Positions 62,038 to 64,000 of a stretch of 64,000 nt of DNA are shown here, one piece after another (position 1 is the first letter of the stretch; every line of letters starts with the position of its first letter). The DNA is from Nelumbo lutea (Eukaryota; Streptophyta; Magnoliopsida; Proteales; Nelumbonaceae): assembly GCA_022828595.1 (NCBI GenBank), contig JAKGHH010000002.1:74930383-74994382 (forward strand). The letters are read 5' to 3'. The notes below the pieces were generated by a model, which was not told the DNA's origin, did not search any database, and worked only from the letters and a program-made list of their open reading frames with translations. The translations under genes were made by a program, and so were the position numbers.

Positions 62038-63501
62038 ATGGATGCCAAAATTCAAGCCCTCCACGAGAATGATACTTGGGATCTTGTGCCATCTCCTCCA
62101 GATGCTTCTATTGTTGGAAGTCGTTGGGTCTATACGATCAAACTGAAGTCAAATGATTCCCTTGATCGATATAAGGCCCGGTTAGTTTCCCAAGGATACA
62201 GTCAGGAATATGCGATTGATTATGAAGAAACATTTGCCCCGGTTGCTAAGATCACCACAGTTCGAACTCTTATGGCCATATCTGATGTTTATTCCTGGAC
62301 TATTTACTAATTAGATGTGAAGAATGCTTTTCTTCATGGAGAACTAAAGGAGACAGTCTACATGAAACCTCCGCCAGGATATTGCAGTGATTCTTCACGT
62401 GTCTGTCGCTTGAAGAAGTCTTTATATGGTCTAAAGCAAGTACCTAGGGCTTGGTTTAAGAGCTTCTGGGGTGTTGTTGCAGCTGGGTATAATCAGAGTT
62501 CCTTTGAGTACTCCCTCTTTGTTAAGAGAAGACCCCAGGGTATCACTATTCTCCTATTGTATGTTGATGACATGCTTCTAACGGGGGATGATCATGACAG
62601 CATTTGTGAGCTGATGTCCTTACTTCATAACTCATTTCACATGAAGGATCCGGGTCCTCTCACTTCTTGGGTTTGGAGGTTCATCGTAGCAGTTGAGGGT
62701 ATTTTATTTCTCAACAAAAATACGCCTCCAATCTCGTCAAACTAGCTGGAATCACTGATGAGAAATATGTTCATACCCCCCTGGAGCTGAATGTCAAGCT
62801 ATCTAAATCCGAAGGCCTCATCCTTCCTGATGCTACCTTGTATCGTCAGCTTGTTGGCTCTTTGATCTATCTTACTATGACCAAGCCTGATATTTCACAT
62901 GTTGTTCAGGTCGTCAGTCAATTTGTCTCTGCCCCACGACAACCTCATATGGCTTTTGTTCGTTGCAACATCTGTTATGTTAGAGACAACCTTTCAAAGA
63001 CTATTTTTCTCTTCCTCATCATCCATACAATTAAGGGTTTAGGCTGATGTTAATTAGGCTGATTGCCCTAACACTCATCGATCCACTACTAGGTGGTGCG
63101 TTTTCATGGGTGACTCTCTCATCTCCTGGAAGTGCAAGAAACAACAAACTATCTCTAAGACTTCTACTGAAGCTAAGTATAGAGCTATGTCTTCTGCATG
63201 TAGCGAGATTGTTTGGCTGAAGTCCCTTTTCATGGATCTTGGTAATTCTCCTCCTACTCCTATCCCTCTGTATGCTGACAACACCAATGCTATCAAGATT
63301 GCATCTAATTCAATCTTTCATGAGAGGACTAAACATATCGAGGTGGATAGTAACTTTATTAGAGACCTCCTTGTTGTAGGCTCTATATCTCTTCCTCGTG
63401 TAGCCTCTCACATGCAGATTGCCAACATCTTCACCAAGGCCATGACTAAAGGTTGGCATCTCATTCTTGTGGGCAAACTGATGCTGATGTCTACGCATTA
63501 G
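62038..63501 (+). pseudogene. RT-RNase H of copia G
   Basis: 62038-62745 is one frame with a single TAA at 62308-62310 (just before LDVKNAFLHGELKE). Motifs: GSRWVYTIKLKSND, FAPVAKITTVRT, LKKSLYGLKQVPRAWF and YVDDMLLTGDDHD. It then shifts; 62838-63047 has MYRQLVGSLIYLTMTKPD. RNase H resumes at 63106-63501 with SKTSTEAKYRAM, LYADNTNAIKIASN and RTKHIEVDSNF. Confidence 0.88.
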
Positions 63502-63513
63502 TTTGAGGAGGAG

Positions 63514-63728
63514 TGTGAAGATATATCTTGATGTACACAATTAGAGTAGTCCTTGTTGTACAATACTGAATTCTTATTATTTTATTTGTTCTTTTTATCT
63601 TTCGGCCCAGTAAGGGCATTCTTATAACTGTACATATCTTTTATCTCTTAAATATAAAAGACTCTTTGGGGTGGGGGTTGACCATACTTGACACCCCTAA
63701 ATCTGTTTTCTTCTTGCTCTCAATTCAG
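63514..63728 (+). repeat. 3' LTR of copia G, first copy (end shortened)
   Basis: TGTGAAGATATATC ... CTCAATTCAG, 215 bp, after the polypurine tract GTTTGAGGAGGAG. The terminal TTCACA is missing and the second copy begins at once. Confidence 0.9.
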
Positions 63729-63949
63729 TGTGAAGGTATATCTTGATGTACACAATTAGAGTAGTCCTTGTTGTACAATACTGAATTCTTATTATTTTAT
63801 TTGTTCTTTTTATCTTTCGGCCCTGTAAGGGCATTCTTATAACTGTACATATCTTTTATCTCTTAAATATAAAAGACTCTTTGGGGTGGGGGTTGTCCAT
63901 TCTTGACACCCCTAAATCTGTTTTCTTCTTGCTCTCAATTCAGTTCACA
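63729..63949 (+). repeat. 3' LTR of copia G, second copy
   Basis: TGTGAAGGTATATC ... CAGTTCACA, 221 bp. It differs from the first copy at only about four positions but shares with it the differences from the 5' LTR. It is followed by the TSD CATAG. Confidence 0.9.
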
Positions 63950-64000
63950 CATAGATGGTCGAAAAAAAAAAAACAGGAAACAATTTTCTGGGTCAAAGTA

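Larger units (their letters stand above)
58594..63949 (+). mobile_element. Ty1/copia element G with duplicated 3' LTR, TSD CATAG
   Basis: 5,356 bp, unlike the other copias here in gag. It has a 5' LTR of 223 bp, primer-binding site, gag with two zinc knuckles, protease, integrase, RT and RNase H, then two LTR copies in tandem at the 3' end. CATAG lies at 58589-58593 and 63950-63954, so the whole unit including both 3' LTRs is bounded by one TSD. Stops and frameshifts break the polyprotein. Confidence 0.93.

Overview
The window is nuclear DNA from a flowering plant, most likely a eudicot. It is AT-rich and packed with Ty1/copia retrotransposons whose primer-binding sites match plant initiator-Met tRNA (TGGTATCAGAGC). 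It also holds a plant L1-type LINE, hAT-like and other MITEs, and one host gene with GT-AG introns. No bacterial, viral-genome, CRISPR, tRNA or rRNA features were seen.

The only host gene is on the minus strand: the central part of a very large VPS13-family lipid-transfer protein gene, of the plant VPS13M1/M2 type. Sixteen exons were placed between 45614 (upstream) and 3255 (downstream). All join in phase with GT-AG borders and no internal stop, giving about 1,320 codons. The order is: a conserved chorein-type middle region (exons 1-7), repeated WRP.APPGY..LGC modules of the DUF946/Vps62 kind (exons 8-10), a linker (11-13), and a C2 domain (end of exon 14 to 16) cut off by the left part of the window. 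The gene continues beyond both ends.

Almost everything else lies in its introns. From left to right: 1-2964, a minus-strand copia element with a tandemly duplicated LTR segment; 4250-4416, an L1 tail with target-site duplication; 8.7-14.8 kb, a palindromic MITE split by copia element A (9031-14659, TSD GGTCA); 18.8-19.7 kb, a LINE remnant split by a 608-bp MITE; 25.9-27.2 kb, one copy of an intronic duplication carrying a hAT-like MITE and a solo LTR; 27537-32019, copia B (TSD AGAAG); 33.4-41.8 kb, the second duplication copy, split by copia C (33628-41536, TSD ATACC), whose own 5' LTR is split by a 1.9-kb solo-LTR-like insert (TSD CTTAA).

Right of the first visible exon (45614) the sequence is all repeats: a minus-strand copia E (46.3-48.9 kb), truncated plus-strand copias D (48.9-52.6 kb) and F (52.6-54.0 kb), a 5'-truncated L1 LINE (54.1-58.0 kb, minus), and copia G (58594-63949, TSD CATAG) with a duplicated 3' LTR. 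Either the next upstream exon lies beyond 64000, making this intron longer than 18 kb, or a small exon was missed.

Every retroelement reading frame carries stops, frameshifts or deletions, so none looks autonomous. The host exons, by contrast, are uninterrupted. The main interest is the layered insertion history, which can be read from exact target-site duplications and a paralogous empty site. I found no convincing new functional system.
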